DNA of 64,000 nucleotides from Erythrophleum ivorense (Eukaryota; Streptophyta; Magnoliopsida; Fabales; Fabaceae): contig JAIUCV010000102.1 of NCBI GenBank assembly GCA_026724425.1, forward strand, positions 1,984,001 to 2,048,000, written 5' to 3'. The notes beneath the pieces are model-generated. The model was given only the letters and a program-made list of their open reading frames with translations. It had not been told where the DNA came from and searched no databases. A program made the translations under genes and the position numbers. Each line of letters starts with the position of its first letter. Positions within the stretch are counted from its first letter, which is position 1. This document shows, in pieces, positions 9,781 to 20,400 of this stretch.

Positions 9781-11080
9781 GCAAACTTGTGGGGACACCC
9801 AACGGAGACTTGAAGGCTAATTATTTTTCTCTGTGTCTGATGGTTGCTGATTTTAAAGCGTTGCCTAATGGATGGAGAAGACACATCAAATTTCGACTAA
9901 CTGTTGTAAATCAACTTTCGGAGAAACGCTTCCAGTGGCGAGGTTTGTTTTGTTTGTTTGCTACTTTTAGAATTTATTTTCGTTATTTGTGATTTTCCTA
10001 CGACGAGATTATTATTAGTATTTTTATGTGTTGTGTGTTTGTTTTGACTTAGATATCAGTTCTGTCTTTGGTGATTAAACAGAAAAACAGCTCTGGGTTG
10101 ATCAAAAGAGTCCTCTCGTGGGATATGCAAAAATGCTTCCCCTGAGCAAACTTCATGCCAAAAATGGTGGATTTCTTGTGAACGATGAAGTCAAGATTGT
10201 GGCGGAGGTGCAAGTTCTTGAAGTTGTTGGCAAATTAGATGTATCTCAAGAGGTCACCCAACCTCCCAAAAGGACCAAGCTAAATGATGGTGGTGCGGTG
10301 TCTAGTCATTTGCACAAGGAAACTTCACCACCAGTAAACGAAAGCATTCATGTCCATGGGTTTCAAGTTCTTCCTTCACAGGTACATACACAAAGTTAAT
10401 AAAGATTCAAACTTTTTAGAATGTCATTCACTCATTTGCCATTTGATCCATTAACAAATATTGATAACTGTCGGCTTCAAACTCATGAGACGTTATCATT
10501 TCCTTTTTGTCATTGATTTTGGGAGTAGACTTCTGTCGATATATGTATACGTATGGGGTTTATTATACTTGATAATTCATCCTTTTTTCAACTGCAGGTG
10601 GAATCTGTGAAACGTATATTCGAAAGACACCCAGATATGGCACTAGACTTCCGAGCAAAGAACCAAAATCTGAGGACATCATGCATCAATGTCCTCCTCA
10701 ACCTAATCGAGACACTTTGCCAATCACTTCAAGACCTTTCCATTGATGATTTGGGCCAAGCAGAGAAAGCAGTCACGTACCTGAAAGATTCGGGGTTTAA
10801 GGTGGATTGGTTGGAGCAGAAACTCAAGCAAGTAAAGGAAAAGAAGATGGAAGAACAAAACAGTAAGACTCGGATGCAAGAACTAGAGGAATACTTCAAG
10901 TTTTTAAAGAAGAAGTGCTCAGACATTGAAGCTCTGCTGGTGAAAGAGAATGAAGAACTCCAAGATTCGAAGCATAAGTGCTCAGAGATAGAAGCTCTGC
11001 TAGAGAAAGAGAAAGCAAAGGTATTGGCCGCTAGAGCTCCTCCTCTAACGTTGGATGATCTTGTGTGTCTGATGACTTAG
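9781..11080 (+). pseudogene. MATH/coiled-coil gene lacking its first exon
   Basis: Three exons are clear: 9781-9942 (KLVGTPNGD...GWRRHIKFRLTVVNQ), 10083-10381 (QLWVDQKSPL...FLVNDEVKIVAEVQVLEVVGK and the linker NESIHVHGFQVLPSQ) and 10598-11080 ([13 protein letters not shown]... to LCLMT). They join in frame and have no stop, but the first MATH exon, with the start codon and the FxWxIxNF strand, is not present upstream. The phase of the first visible exon also differs by one base from the complete paralogue. The coiled-coil is longer than in the neighbour because a segment is repeated: KCSDIEALL and KCSEIEALL about 28 residues apart. I call it a 5'-truncated copy; an unrecognised diverged first exon or a new start could still make it a gene. 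Confidence 0.6.
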
Positions 11081-11376
11081 GTTCTGCTAGCTGTTGATCT
11101 CGTACTGTGTATGTTTGTTTTTAGTCTAGGTTTCAAGAGTAGCTCCTTAACATTAGGAAGCTAGAGAGAGACTTCTGTTGATATTGGAAGCCCCTATATT
11201 ATATATTTTTTTATTTAACGAAGAAGAACAAGCTAGTTATTCAAAAAGACATGTAAAGAGAAAATAAAAACAAACTCTTAATTCATAAAAAGACATGGAA
11301 AAAGAAAATGAAGAAACAAAAACAGGAGAGAAGGACATTGTATTAACATTCTTCTTCTTTTGGAGCTATCTGGGAT

Positions 11377-12460
11377 TTAGTGGATTTGAACCAAACTTGG
11401 AAGATAACTGAACATCAGTGGCCGACCTCTAACAAAATTAAATTCTCCAAGATCGATTTCTCTCACTCCATTCTCTTCCTCTCCAATAACGTAAGCTTGG
11501 TAGCTCCTAAGATGTTTTTCCGTACGGCAACAAACAAGGGTTTTCTTCTTCTCGTCCATGATGAAGAAACTTATATCATCCGGCAAGCTAATATCACGAG
11601 TGTATAAATCCACGGTTAAGTACTTGCTCCATGAAAAGACTTTAGTCTTCTTCTTCTCCATCTTATTGTTGGTCGTAACCCATATTTCCATCTTCAGTGT
11701 ATCATAGCCCTGATTTGAAAACAAAAGCTCTTCTTCTCTGTGAACCGATAGAGCCATAAAATTGTCTCTACGTTGACGTGTAGGAACAAACTGCCTCTGA
11801 AAATTTTCTACTGAAAAATCAAAACTTATTAGCATGGGCACATCTTTTTCTGACTCATCATCATAACTAAGCCAGTAAGAATCTCCATTCAAAGACGTGC
11901 CACGTCCCAATATAACCAAATCATCTTCAGTTACGTCATCATCCAAAAACTTCCACGAGTTACTTTTACAGTCATAGATGTCCAACCCCATTTGGTAGCT
12001 AGTATCGTAACAGATCCTGAAAATTTTGTAATTCTTGTTGCCATCGTGTCCCAGAGTAAAAATGTTGTATACACCGTAACTACTTGTCAGCTCGATGGAC
12101 TTGGTCTGCCCCAAAATTGGGTTCCATACCACAACCCTAGACAAAATGTCCCTTTTGCTGGGTCTCTTGTTTACGATGGTGCATAATAATAAACCATCGC
12201 AGTAAAAGATATTATTAGTGTAATAAGTTTACTTGTTAACTCGTAAACCCTAACTTTCTTCAACAAGACGACCCTAGACTGTTTCTCTGAGTTATACGAG
12301 ATTGGTTGGTAATGGTGAATTCCGGATCTTTGATTAAATCGTTCCAGCGTTTGAAAGTAGATCGTAATCGTACCAAACATGTCGCCGGAACCCAAGAGAG
12401 AATCTCCCTTACCAAGTCTTCTGGAAGAACGTCCAACATCATATACCCTTGTTTCAACAA
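11377..12460 (-). pseudogene. F-box protein gene with FBA-type associated domain, broken by frameshifts
   Basis: On the - strand an F-box ([22 protein letters not shown]...) is encoded at about 12440-12300 and followed by the KDPEF that normally ends this motif. The family pattern [16 protein letters not shown] then continues in a different frame (about 12285-12220), and CDGLLLC plus the long FBA domain (RVVVWNPILGQTKSIEL onward, 255 aa to the stop at 11377) continue in a third. The frame of the FBA part has a TAA near 12230. Thus at least two frameshifts separate three parts of one recognisable F-box/FBA protein, a family that acts as substrate receptors of SCF ubiquitin ligases. The 255-aa FBA frame alone is clean, so decay is recent. 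A short FBA-only product cannot be excluded. Confidence 0.75.
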
Positions 12461-12594
12461 AACGCCCTAAACAGAATTTAAACAAAACTTTGCTCAATAA
12501 CAGACAAAAGATGTCGGTGCCCTGACGTAAAAGCAAAGAAAACAAATGCTTTAAGCGCCAACATTTATTAAGACGCAACTCCCAGAAAGTTACT

Positions 12595-12660
12595 GTTAGC
12601 TCAGCGGTTATGTCTTTCTGTCATTAAGTTAAAAGCTCTTGGTTCGAATACTTATCTTGC
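12595..12660 (+). repeat. tRNA-like head, probably a SINE remnant
   Basis: TTAGCTCAGCGG at 12595-12606 resembles a pol III A box and GGTTCGAATAC at 12641-12651 a B box, with the spacing seen in tRNAs and tRNA-derived SINEs. The stems of a real tRNA do not form, so this is not a tRNA gene. No clear tail or target duplication was found, so I cannot give the element's limits. Confidence 0.4.
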
Positions 12661-13699
12661 ATCTTTGGTTGTTTTTTAGAAAACTTGTATCATAAATGGG
12701 CTTCGAAACTCTTTTTGATTTAGGCAAAAACATTATATTGGGCCGGCCCTCATACCAAAGGCAAAGTATTTAGAAAGACTTCAGAGTAACATCTTAGCAA
12801 GATACATCGTTGTCTAAATCTATGTAAACGGATTGTCGACGGCTTAGATTAAGCTAATCAAGTTTTGTAAGCGTATTGACAACGGCAAAGGTTTGTGTAT
12901 TTTTTCCTATACTCAATATTCTTAGTTTATTAAGCTAATCAACTTTAACTAGACCTGCTTTATGTGTTCTTGTACTACACTATGTTCGTCCCGTTATCCA
13001 ATTTTGTAAAAGTGTAATCATCAAGGAAAACAACAACGTTGTTATCAGACAGTAGGCCAAAGCCATTTATAAGATCCAATTGTACAGACGTTAAGCCTGT
13101 TTAATTATTTATTCCTACCATAATTTTCTACTCCTCGCTTGTCTTATAGCAGCTAGTTGAATTCTATGACAACTCAACCATTGCTTGCCTTTGGTCACTA
13201 GACCAAGTCGGTGGTGTTGTGTCTTCCATATCGATTATAAACCTTCCCACACCGAATAATAACCACAAGCTGATATACCTCCCGCTCTTCGTCTTCTTAA
13301 AAATTCAGAGAGATTTTTCTCGGATTCTGAAGTGTTCTTGAAGCTCGGAGAAAAGAAAGAATCGGGTTTTAATGATGACCAAGATATAACTAATATGATT
13401 TATGCAATGATGTATTCTCTGAACATCCTAAACTCTGTTATGAATTGAAACGACCGATTCTTTCACAACTTCCTCTTCCACCCAAATGTTGCAACCAAAG
13501 CAGACAAATAACATATAGCCAACTCTCTTTCTTATTTATGTCAAACGTAAGTGTTTTTCAAGTTCATGCTGCTTCCTTTCTCCTTTACCACTTAACAGTC
13601 TGTACATTGAATGTAATAGCCTACCATATTGTGACAGTTTCATCTTCTAAAGTCTTTTTTTGCTCTTTTAACATTTAGACCCAAAAAAAAAAAGAAAAA
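12661..13699. other. Intergenic sequence with no convincing gene
   Basis: About 1 kb of mixed AT-rich sequence. Short ORFs (for example 13445-13678) have no recognisable domain. The phrase AAATGGGCTTCGAAACT near 12695-12711 recurs near 13850-13885, which suggests dispersed or locally duplicated repeat material. Confidence 0.45.
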
Positions 13700-13790
13700 A
13701 ATCTTCTGTAAGAATGTCCAACATCATTATGGCAACAAAAAGGCTCTTAAACAGAAATTAAACAAAACTTTGCTCAAAATCCTTTATATA
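13700..13790 (-). pseudogene. Remnant of an F-box gene start
   Basis: The block CTTCTGTAAGAATGTCCAA and the following AACAGAAATTAAACAAAACT match the start-codon region and upstream flank of the F-box pseudogene at 12415-12500. On the - strand it could encode the first residues of an F-box (MLDILTED), after which similarity ends. This is a short duplicated scrap, not a gene. Confidence 0.5.
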
Positions 13791-14258
13791 ATCGACATAA
13801 AGCAACTAGGGGCGCGTCAACAGCCTAGTTGCTTTTAGGCAAAAATGGGCTTCGAAATTTGTATCTTAAATGGGCTTCGAAACTTTTTTTGCTTTTAGGC
13901 AAAAATATAATGGGCCCCTAGTTCCAACTGTCGTTATCTAAATCTGGCAAAATAGGTTGTCGTACTATTTTTGTAAGCTAATCAAGTTTAACATTTTTTG
14001 TAAGCGTAGTAGTCTTAGTTTATTTCTCCAAGATTTTGGTTTTGCTCTGTGTTTCTATGTGTTCTGGTACAATATGTTCGTCGCTTAAGTGTATTATTCA
14101 ATTTAAAGTAGTCAGCAATTAAGCATGGAAAACAACATGTAAAACACAAAGACAGAGCTTTCTGATCAAGATCAATTAAGAGTTTCGTTTTTCCCAGATT
14201 TTCGAACAGCAGCAAACCGATACTAACCACACTCTATCAAACAGAGAATTGAAGTGAA

Positions 14259-14349
14259 GAGAATGATCAGATAGAGCTAATACGTAAGATGCCATCATTT
14301 CGGCAATCAAACCAATAGGGAAACAATGTTCAATCATCATTCCATTCTC
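14259..14349 (-). ncRNA. Box C/D snoRNA, U44-like, downstream copy
   Basis: Read on the - strand, a C box (ATGATGA, 14334-14340) and a D box (CTGA, 14267-14270) are about 65 nt apart and enclosed by complementary ends (GAGAATG on one side, CATTCTC on the other), the hallmark of a C/D snoRNA. An internal AATGATGG fits a C' box. The sequence just before the D box, ACGTATTAGCTCTA, is complementary to TAGAGCTAATACGT, a segment I know from plant 18S rRNA. By the D+5 rule the predicted 2'-O-methylation is the A in UAGA of that segment. Human SNORD44 carries the same TTAGCTCTAACTGA end. The gene lies 94 bp past its twin in the same direction, as in plant polycistronic snoRNA clusters. Confidence 0.75.
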
Positions 14350-14434
14350 TTCTCACTTTCTCTTTTATACGAGAGAACAATCAGATAAGAAAAAAAAAAA
14401 AAATCAAAAACGTTTAGATTTTTAAATTTGGAGA

Positions 14435-14524
14435 GGAAGATAGATCAGATAGAGCTAATACATAAGATGCCATCATCTCGGCGATCAAACCAATAGGGAA
14501 ACAATGTTCAATCATCATATCTCC
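14435..14524 (-). ncRNA. Box C/D snoRNA, U44-like, promoter-proximal copy
   Basis: This is the second copy of the 76-bp core (14443-14518), differing from 14265-14340 at three positions I can see. C box ATGATGA is at 14512-14518 and D box CTGA at 14445-14448, both on the - strand. The ends GGAGATA and TATCTTCC can pair with one bulge. Its 18S guide reads ATGTATTAGCTCTA, so one pair in the duplex becomes G-U. Conservation of boxes, guide and end-pairing despite different flanks argues that both copies are selected. It would be the first snoRNA in a transcript started near 14705. Confidence 0.75.
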
Positions 14525-14730
14525 TTTTCCTCTTTAAAATTCTCTTTTCTTAAAAATCGATATATTTGCTTTTCCCAATAACATATTATCTCATCCTTAA
14601 ATCTTTCAAAGCAGAGAATTTCGAAAAAAAAAAAAAACAAACCGAACACAGAAAACTCGGACCTTAAAATTCTGAAAACACAATGGAGATTGAAGACGGC
14701 GAGCTCAATGAAGCTATGACTGAGATGGAG

Positions 14731-14877
14731 CATATATATACATAACTGCGGACGATCAATAGTATTAGGGTTTTTTTAGTCGCAAAAAGACGTAAATACC
14801 CAGTTAACCGACTTATAATGGGCCAACTACGTCCAACGTTTGTGAGCGTGAATCTAATAATGGGCCGATAATGGGCC
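14731..14877 (-). promoter_or_regulatory. Promoter of the snoRNA pair (TATA, telo-box, three site II motifs)
   Basis: On the - strand, moving upstream from the snoRNAs: a TATA-type stretch at 14731-14744, an AAACCCTAA telo-box at 14765-14773, and TGGGCC/GGCCCA at 14819-14824, 14861-14866 and 14872-14877. Telo-box plus site II plus TATA is the known promoter architecture of plant snoRNA clusters. The distance from TATA to the first snoRNA is about 200 bp. Confidence 0.6.
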
Positions 14878-16897
14878 CACATTCCCTGAGCTTTATTTAC
14901 TCTCCTCTGTACGAGGCACAAGCTTATGCATGCATTTGCGTTAATGTTTTTAGTATATCAATCTTGCTTTTTTGGTTGCTAGTTATAGTGGTGATGCAAA
15001 ATGTGATTACATATTTCCACAGACACTGGATATGGAGAGAACTCACTCGCCATGAATTCGATCTCTAACAGAAGCCATTGCTTAGTATTAAGAGAAATTA
15101 AGCTACAGGTAACTGAGTATTAATTAGGGCTAGGGGGCTTGCAGAATGTTGCTCTATTGAGTTTGTTAAACCGGATGTAATCAAGTTAAGGTGAGAAAAC
15201 AATCCATTTTATTTCAGTTTTGAGGAAATGAAGCTCTTGGTTATAGGATTTGATCTTCTGTATTAGTCCACCATTGTTACAAGATGAGATTATGCAAAGA
15301 CTAAGTACAGATTCTCTTGCAAGATTTAGCAATAAGATCCAATTGGTAAGTTAGTTTCTAACTGTTAATTAGCTTGTTGATGCATTCGGAATTTCGATCA
15401 GGGGAACATTTCTAGCCAGGCAATTCCGTTTCCACGTGTTACATTGTTTAAAGTTAATCTGCCTCTTTGAGGTTAATTGCTTTCAGTCGACACATCATAA
15501 AGTTACCTTAGGGTTTCAACTTATAAACCTAACCTTTCACACCACACAGTCATCCAATCATAATTAATTAGTTAAACATCATTACAGTTTCTGTAAAGGA
15601 GAATATATAAAACGAATAATTATCAGCTGGCTTGAATATTGGTTCTTCTTTAAAATATATATTAACATATGAATCATGTTGATTTGTGCTAACTATCTGC
15701 TAAGCATTATGTCCCATATCAATCTGTAATTTAAAAGGAATTCTCCAACTTTTGTGCATCACATTACATAAAGTCGTTTTCTTTTATCAGACATTATTAA
15801 GTGTATCATTGTAATAATATAATATATATATTATAAAGTTTTTCTTTTTAGCCACAATTCTCATATTTGTCGGGCTTAATTAATAGTCACATCTGTTTAT
15901 TTAAGTTATCACTTTTTTCCCCACCCAAAAAGAAAAAAAATAAAGTATTAGACGTAAATTTGTAGTTTTATTGGGATGTATTAGTGTCTTTTTGGATAAA
16001 AAGGTTTGTATTAGTGTTGTCACACTTATCACCCTAAGTGTGGTTAGAAATCAATTGGATTTGCCATCCCAATTGTAATGTATGGTGTTCTAGTCGAGTC
16101 ACCCGATATTGGTTCGCTCAAAACTCTTTGCATCTGCTTCTTTGAGGTCAATTCTACCTTTTTTGTCAACATTGTTCAATTCTACTTACGGTAAACAAAC
16201 AAATTAAAGATTTAGGTGCTTCTTATCTCTTTCTAGCAATGTCTAATATGGTTAGATTGATATAGGTCGTTGGAATTATGTCCAAAAGGTAAAATAATTT
16301 TTTTCCTTTCATTTTTCTTATAGTCAATTTAAATCGTTAAATCTTGAAGATGTTACTAAAAACTCTATCAAATGGTATCTAATTAACTGTAAGCGGTTTC
16401 TAATCCGACACCAGAAATAAATAAATAAAATCTTAAACATTTTATCTTAAACATTCTCCTATCCTATGTAAAGTCGAATTTGTTTTTACCCTAGCTTTAA
16501 TTGTTTTTCTCCACTCAAGGTTAATTTAATGGTGAAAAGGGAAGAAAATTCTTTATGTCTAATTTGTACACTGTACGTAATTTTATTCGGGAATTAAAAG
16601 GTGAAATTAATGATTTGATGGAAAGTGGTTTAAACTCACTGATTGATGGTAGCTAATGGTACTATGGTAGTAGGGTTATAGCTCGCGGTCGCAAGTAGAG
16701 TGGGTTTTATTATAGGGTTATCATCCAAAAGGTAAAAAGTAAAAACTAGAAGGCATGCAATTATAGATGGCCCATAGGAAAGCAACATCTCTGTGTTCCA
16801 GTTACATATTTTTCGTCGATCGATTAGAAAATATTACTATTCATCAGAGTAACTTTCTTATTTTTACCACACATAATTTTTTACTTAATTAAGTAAT
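14878..16897. other. AT-rich intergenic sequence, no gene seen
   Basis: About 2 kb rich in A and T with scattered stops in all frames. I recognise no conserved protein, tRNA or element ends here. Confidence 0.45.
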
Positions 16898-16905
16898 AGC
16901 ACACC

Positions 16906-17470
16906 TAGAGCTGTCACCCCAGCCAAAAGCCCGCGGGCCAAGCCCATACGGACATTTGCGGGGCGGGTTCGGGCCAATAAAAAAATGTCCGCAAAATATG
17001 CGGGGCGGGCTTGGGCCTATCAAATTTGTTCGCAACCCGCGGCGGGCCGACCCGCATGGACGTATCAAAAACATAAAGCCCAATGGGCAGGCCCAGACGG
17101 GGCGGACGCGGGCCGACCCGCAATGTAGACCTTGAATATGATTTATATGGCTTTGATCGAGAGCTTTGAAATTACATTATTCAAACAAATTGCTTCACAT
17201 GTTCTATTATACATCACAAGGAGTTCGGTCTAACAAAATGGTAAGAGAGTTGGGTGGTTAGGATCATGTTCTTTGTGATATTGGTGAAACTGCTGCTGGT
17301 TACAAAGCCCGCGGGCAGACCCGCAAACCCGCTAATAATATGCGGGGCGGGCTTGGGCCTAAGGTTTTTGTTTGCAACCCGCGGCGGGCTGACCCGCATG
17401 GACATCTCAAAAACGTAAAGCCCAATGGGCAGGTTCAGGTGAACGCGGGCTGGCCCGATTGACAGCTCTA
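16906..17470. mobile_element. Non-autonomous hAT-type DNA transposon, 565 bp
   Basis: Terminal inverted repeats TAGAGCTGTCA (16906-16916) and TGACAGCTCTA (17460-17470) are perfect over 11 bp. They are flanked by the 8-bp duplication AGCACACC at 16898-16905 and 17471-17478; 8-bp target duplications are diagnostic of hAT. There is no transposase. Inside are two GC-rich arms in direct orientation (about 16920-17120 and 17303-17460) that share AAGCCCGCGGGC, GCGGGGCGGGCTTGGGCCTA, CCCGCGGCGGGC and AAAGCCCAATGGGCAGG, separated by about 180 bp of AT-rich DNA. The GC content stands out sharply from the AT-rich surroundings. Perfect ends suggest fairly recent movement. Confidence 0.85.
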
Positions 17471-17478
17471 AGCACACC

Positions 17479-20400
17479 GCATACTATAGATGATTATAGA
17501 AAATTATGATATTGTCGTCGTTATATCAGTGTAACAGTATATCACCATTCAAATTTAAACATAACATAATAATACATATTGTTGAAAAAGAAGTTAGCAC
17601 AAGTCACATACATATTAAGCAACGATGATGAACTATCATATATATATATGAAACTCGTAAGAAGCAATGACTTTTCATACAATATGCAAATATTTAGGTG
17701 TGTTAGTCGGTGTTGACGTCGAACCATCTAATCTAAAATTTAATCTGCATCGAATAAACTCTTTTAGCTTACGCATCTTTAAAAAACAATTTGGAAGGTA
17801 CATAGCGATTTCACCGATTATTATCACACAAAAAAAAAATTGATCACACTAGTTTATTTATCTTTGAAAGACAACTTTGTTTGTCACTACTCCCGCTAAC
17901 TCAATTGATTATATTAAACCATTCCCTTATATTGTGGATTAGACTTTGAATTATTACCTTTTCGTCAAAGTACATATTTATACCCCTTTTGACTTAGTAG
18001 TTTTAGACTAAGCTTATATTTTCTGAAAATTAAAGGGATAGATTATTATGTGCTAAAACTCATATATAGTAATCCCTAACAAATAGAAAATTAAGTATTT
18101 TGTCATTTACAACGTTTACAATGGTAAAAAAAAAATTAACCTTGATGATTTATCTCGCTTGTATGTCGTCGTAATTAAAATTTGGAAGTCTCAATAGTAT
18201 AAAATTCAGCGAAATTCCAAACACGTGTGATGGACCCACGTGAGGTCATATGTTGTCGGGTTGACTGTCGTCAGGGCCAGATAGGTCCGCATCATTTTCC
18301 AACATTTTATTTCTCTACTAACAAAAAAACGTATACAATTTTTAAGAAAATAAAAATAAAATAAAAACGTATACAGTTTTAAGTGTAAAATTGATCTCAC
18401 CAACAAGCCATATCATATCATATATGCATATTAAGCTCAAACGGACGACGCGCTATTTGTAGAATTTGCACTATGAGGTTAAGCAATTTGTACCTTTTTC
18501 CATATTTATTTATGAAGCTACCGTAGAAATTGAATATATATATATATATATTATTTTGAACCTCAAATTGAACAATAACTAGTGAAACTTAATATCGTTG
18601 ACTGTAACCAAATTTTATGTTTAGGAATTTCATCAAGACAAAAATAAATTTAAAAAATCTGACTAATAAAAAAAAAAATAAACACTAAAAACCTTCTGTG
18701 TAGTTTTGATTGGTTTACATGATTAATTTTAAAAACTTTAAATAGTACTATAAATCCTGTTTTTCTCTGCTGTCATCAAATCTCTGATTTTTAAACGCTA
18801 AATGTTGAGTAATGATGATGACAAAAAGTGAAAATTAGGTGTCAAGAGAAAACGCGTGACGTGGACAAATAGTCAAAGTAGGACCCACAATATATAATGA
18901 TAAATCAACATAGAGATAAAAGAGTACATCCGTGCGGCGATCTGTTTGGCCTTTCTCGTCGACGCGTAGCTATTTTTTCCTCCAAACAAAGTACTAAGAA
19001 GCAACATTTTTTTATCAGACTGTAGTTTTTGTTTTCTTTGGCTGTAAATGGATGGCAACTTGAAAATTTACCATTCACATCTCAAATATGTTTCCTTCTC
19101 TTTTTCACTCTTTTGTTCTATCTATTTACTTCATATTATTCTAAAGTTTACCATTTACACCCTTTGTGCCAAGGACTTTAGAGCATATTCTTCTTTTTGG
19201 TTTCTTCATTTTCAGAATTTCCAAATTTCAAATCGGCTTACTTTTATTCAACAATATTTCATATTTAGCTGAGTGAAATATCGATCGTTTGTACTCTAAT
19301 TTTACGGTGCAGTAAAAAGCAAGCACATGTCTGCGCCTAATAGTATTTTGACCTCTGTTTGACCATCTTTTGGCGATTTGACTGTTAATTTAGAGTTTCC
19401 TAAGAATATATTCCAACTTTGTGGAAACAATCCATACAGCGAATTATGTGAAAATACATTTGTATAGAATTTTTTATCGAAAAGTAAGTTTTAGTTCACC
19501 TTTTTATTTGGACACTCCTCTTCTTTTGTAAGTCGATGTAGGCATGCAGCATCTATATCTTTCTTTCTAATATAGATTTTTCTCTGACGGCTAGCATATA
19601 TTAGAGACAACAAGAAAGTTATAGACAGAAGTAACTTGAGACACAAGTGTATGAAGAGGTGTCGTACGTCCGATGTTAATTCCGGCAACGCCATAAGAAT
19701 AATTCTTTGTGAGCCGGAAATAGCAGCGACTGGAACTCGTAACTAGCGACGTAACGGCTTACAAAAGAACAAGGCCATACTATAGCGAGTTGGGCACTGA
19801 CAACAGTAACAAAAATAAAATACTCCAAACTTTGAGAAAGAACACAACACGATTTATTAGGTGGAGAACTATTACATACATAACATGTTCTCTTTTAAAA
19901 CATTGCAATATTCCACTATTAAGAAATTGAACCTTAAAATTTCCTCAAATTTGGGCACTTCAACCAGAATATACAATTACGCATGGAGCACCTGGTTTTC
20001 TTCCAAACATATCAAATACGTTATATTTAATTCACCGGCATTTACATACAATAGATATATTACTGCACTACCTAGTAATCTATGCAATTAAGTTCGGTGG
20101 TTATTTAATAGAAGGGATAATTATCCAAAGCGTATACTCAATTACACAACACACACACAGCGTATATGGCCAGTACTCTCTTTATCATTTTTTAGGTCCC
20201 AAGCAGGTTAGTGAAAAGTGACCGAGGTTTTAAAAATTTAGTTTATCGAATCGGTTAATCCGTTCAGAAGGTCAAATGGATTCGCTAATTTATAGTCGCT
20301 GTTTAATAGTTTAATCGCTATTTGTTTAATAGATATTCATCGACCGTTCAACTAGTACTGTCTTGCAATTCTTAAAACTTTAAGTACGCATTAACAAACG

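Noticed and set aside
12595..12660. Functional tRNA gene
   Set aside because: A and B boxes are present but acceptor, anticodon and T stems do not pair.
14682..14744. + strand peptide MEIEDGELNEAMTEMEH
   Set aside because: It lies within the presumed snoRNA promoter and leader, stops after 20 codons and has no extension.
19491..19694. 67-codon - strand ORF with a hydrophobic helix (LLLSITFLLSLIYA)
   Set aside because: It resembles the N terminus of small RING-H2 proteins only loosely, has no RING, no splice continuation and no promoter. Most likely chance.
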